Made by a program: the position numbers and the translations under genes. Shown piece by piece: positions 30,880-31,652 of a stretch of 31,652 nt of DNA. How positions within the stretch are numbered: position 1 is the first letter of the stretch; each line of letters opens with the position of its first letter. Under the pieces are notes generated by a model. It was not told the DNA's origin, did no database searches, and worked only from the letters and a program-made list of their open reading frames with translations. The stretch is taken from contig MNCI01038168.1 of the NCBI GenBank assembly GCA_015680685.1, positions 3,260 through 34,911 of the forward strand, written 5' to 3'. This DNA is from Gnetum montanum. Lineage: Eukaryota > Streptophyta > Gnetopsida > Gnetales > Gnetaceae.

Positions 30880-31652
30880 TCATGAGTTGTTAAATATCCA
30901 AGAAGCTCTATAAGATTAGGTATGAAAGAATGTTGTAAGAATGGAATATGATGCTATAATTGAAAATAACACTTGCTATTTGCTATATAAGCATAAAGAA
31001 AAGAAACTAATTGACACAAAATGGTTGTTTAAAACTAAATTAGTGAAAGTGAAAATGTATTATCCATAAAGTAAGGCCAATCACAATAGGATTTAAGCAT
31101 GGAAAGCACATATATTTTAGGAGATTTTTTCCCCTTATTACTAGGTTTAAAACCATTAAGTTGATGACTTCTATTATTACTCATATTAATGTATAATTGT
31201 ATCAAATGTATGTTAATTCTATAATTTTTTAATTACATACTTCAAGAGTAGATCTACATTTTCAAGCCTAAAGAATTTAAATTTAAAAGATAGGAAGACA
31301 ATATTTATAAGTTTACAAACTCCTCTATAGTCTCAATTAAGCATTAAGAGCTCAGTTCCATATAATCAATCAATTCTTCCATAGAAATGGCTAGAAAACT
31401 CATATGTTTGAACCTACTATTTATTTTAATCATGTTGATGCTCATGTAATCATGAATTTCCTTTATGTTGATGATGTAGTCTTTCTATTAAGTTCTAAAA
31501 AATTGATTTTATACTTTAAAAAAGACCTTAAAAACAAATTTCAAATGAAGGATCTTTGAGTTGTAAAATAGTTTCTAAGGATCCAAGTAGATCAATATGA
31601 AGAATAAATCAAGTTGTATGAATTCAAATTTTTTGAACCCATAGTTGAAAAA
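30880..31652 (+). pseudogene. Copia element C reverse transcriptase, cut by the window end
   Basis: RT (RVT_2 type) copies element RNA to DNA. Near 30937-31040 the frame reads VRMEYDAIIENNTCYLLY and KKLIDTKWLFKTK, matching the MxxExxAxxxNxTWxLV...KWVFKxK opening block. Later, FLYVDDVVFLLSSKK at about 31458-31502 contains the catalytic YVDD at 31464-31475. It is followed by FKKDLKNKFQMKDL and FLRIQVDQ, the LKxxFxMxDLGxxxxFLGIxV block. Several stops and shifts lie between. RNase H and the 3' LTR are outside the window. Confidence 0.88.

Overview
This window is AT-rich plant nuclear DNA made of decayed and nested LTR retrotransposons. The kingdom call rests on plant-type Ty1/copia and Ty3/gypsy coding motifs, tRNA-iMet-type primer sites, and long LTRs with tandem repeats. 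A large-genome seed plant (possibly a gymnosperm) fits the density and age of the elements, but the species cannot be named. I found no intact host gene, no rRNA or tRNA gene and no CRISPR array.

Bases 1 to about 15,390 are mostly ancient, unassigned AT-rich sequence. Recognisable pieces are: two adjacent hairpins before a TATA-like box (752-838); a copia RNase H relic (3427-4010); a solo-LTR-like repeat at 10564-10887 with a diverged relative at 8640-8865; a 161-bp-arm foldback (11304-11741) whose loop is a captured gypsy pol 3' end, beside a single N and flanked by identical 42-bp repeats; and a 40-bp minisatellite (14934-15133).

From about 15,390 to the end the window resolves into three nested retrotransposons. 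Layer C is a Ty1/copia element on the + strand: gag at 15423-16259, then protease, integrase and reverse transcriptase from 29281 past the window edge. Layer A (16260-29275, + strand) is inserted inside the CCHC zinc-knuckle codons of C's gag. A has 743- and 795-bp LTRs, a PBS and a PPT, but no recognisable pol. Its one broken reading frame starts gag-like and continues into a long Asp/Glu/His-rich then Lys-rich protein that I do not recognise. Layer B (18659-27904, - strand) is inserted inside A's reading frame with a perfect 5-bp target duplication (AGGAT). B is a Ty3/gypsy element with about 1.66-kb LTRs, a degenerate gag, an integrase and a satellite-like 3' untranslated array. Its protease, reverse transcriptase and RNase H are absent.

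Removing B restores A's frame across the junction, and removing A restores C's zinc-knuckle frame. This fixes the order of insertion as C, then A, then B. All three are inactivated by stops and indels. Candidates for a second look are A's unfamiliar acidic/basic protein, the dense TTACGCT/AGCGTAA motif field in B's LTRs, a second polypurine tract inside B's LTR, and the foldback with a captured pol fragment.
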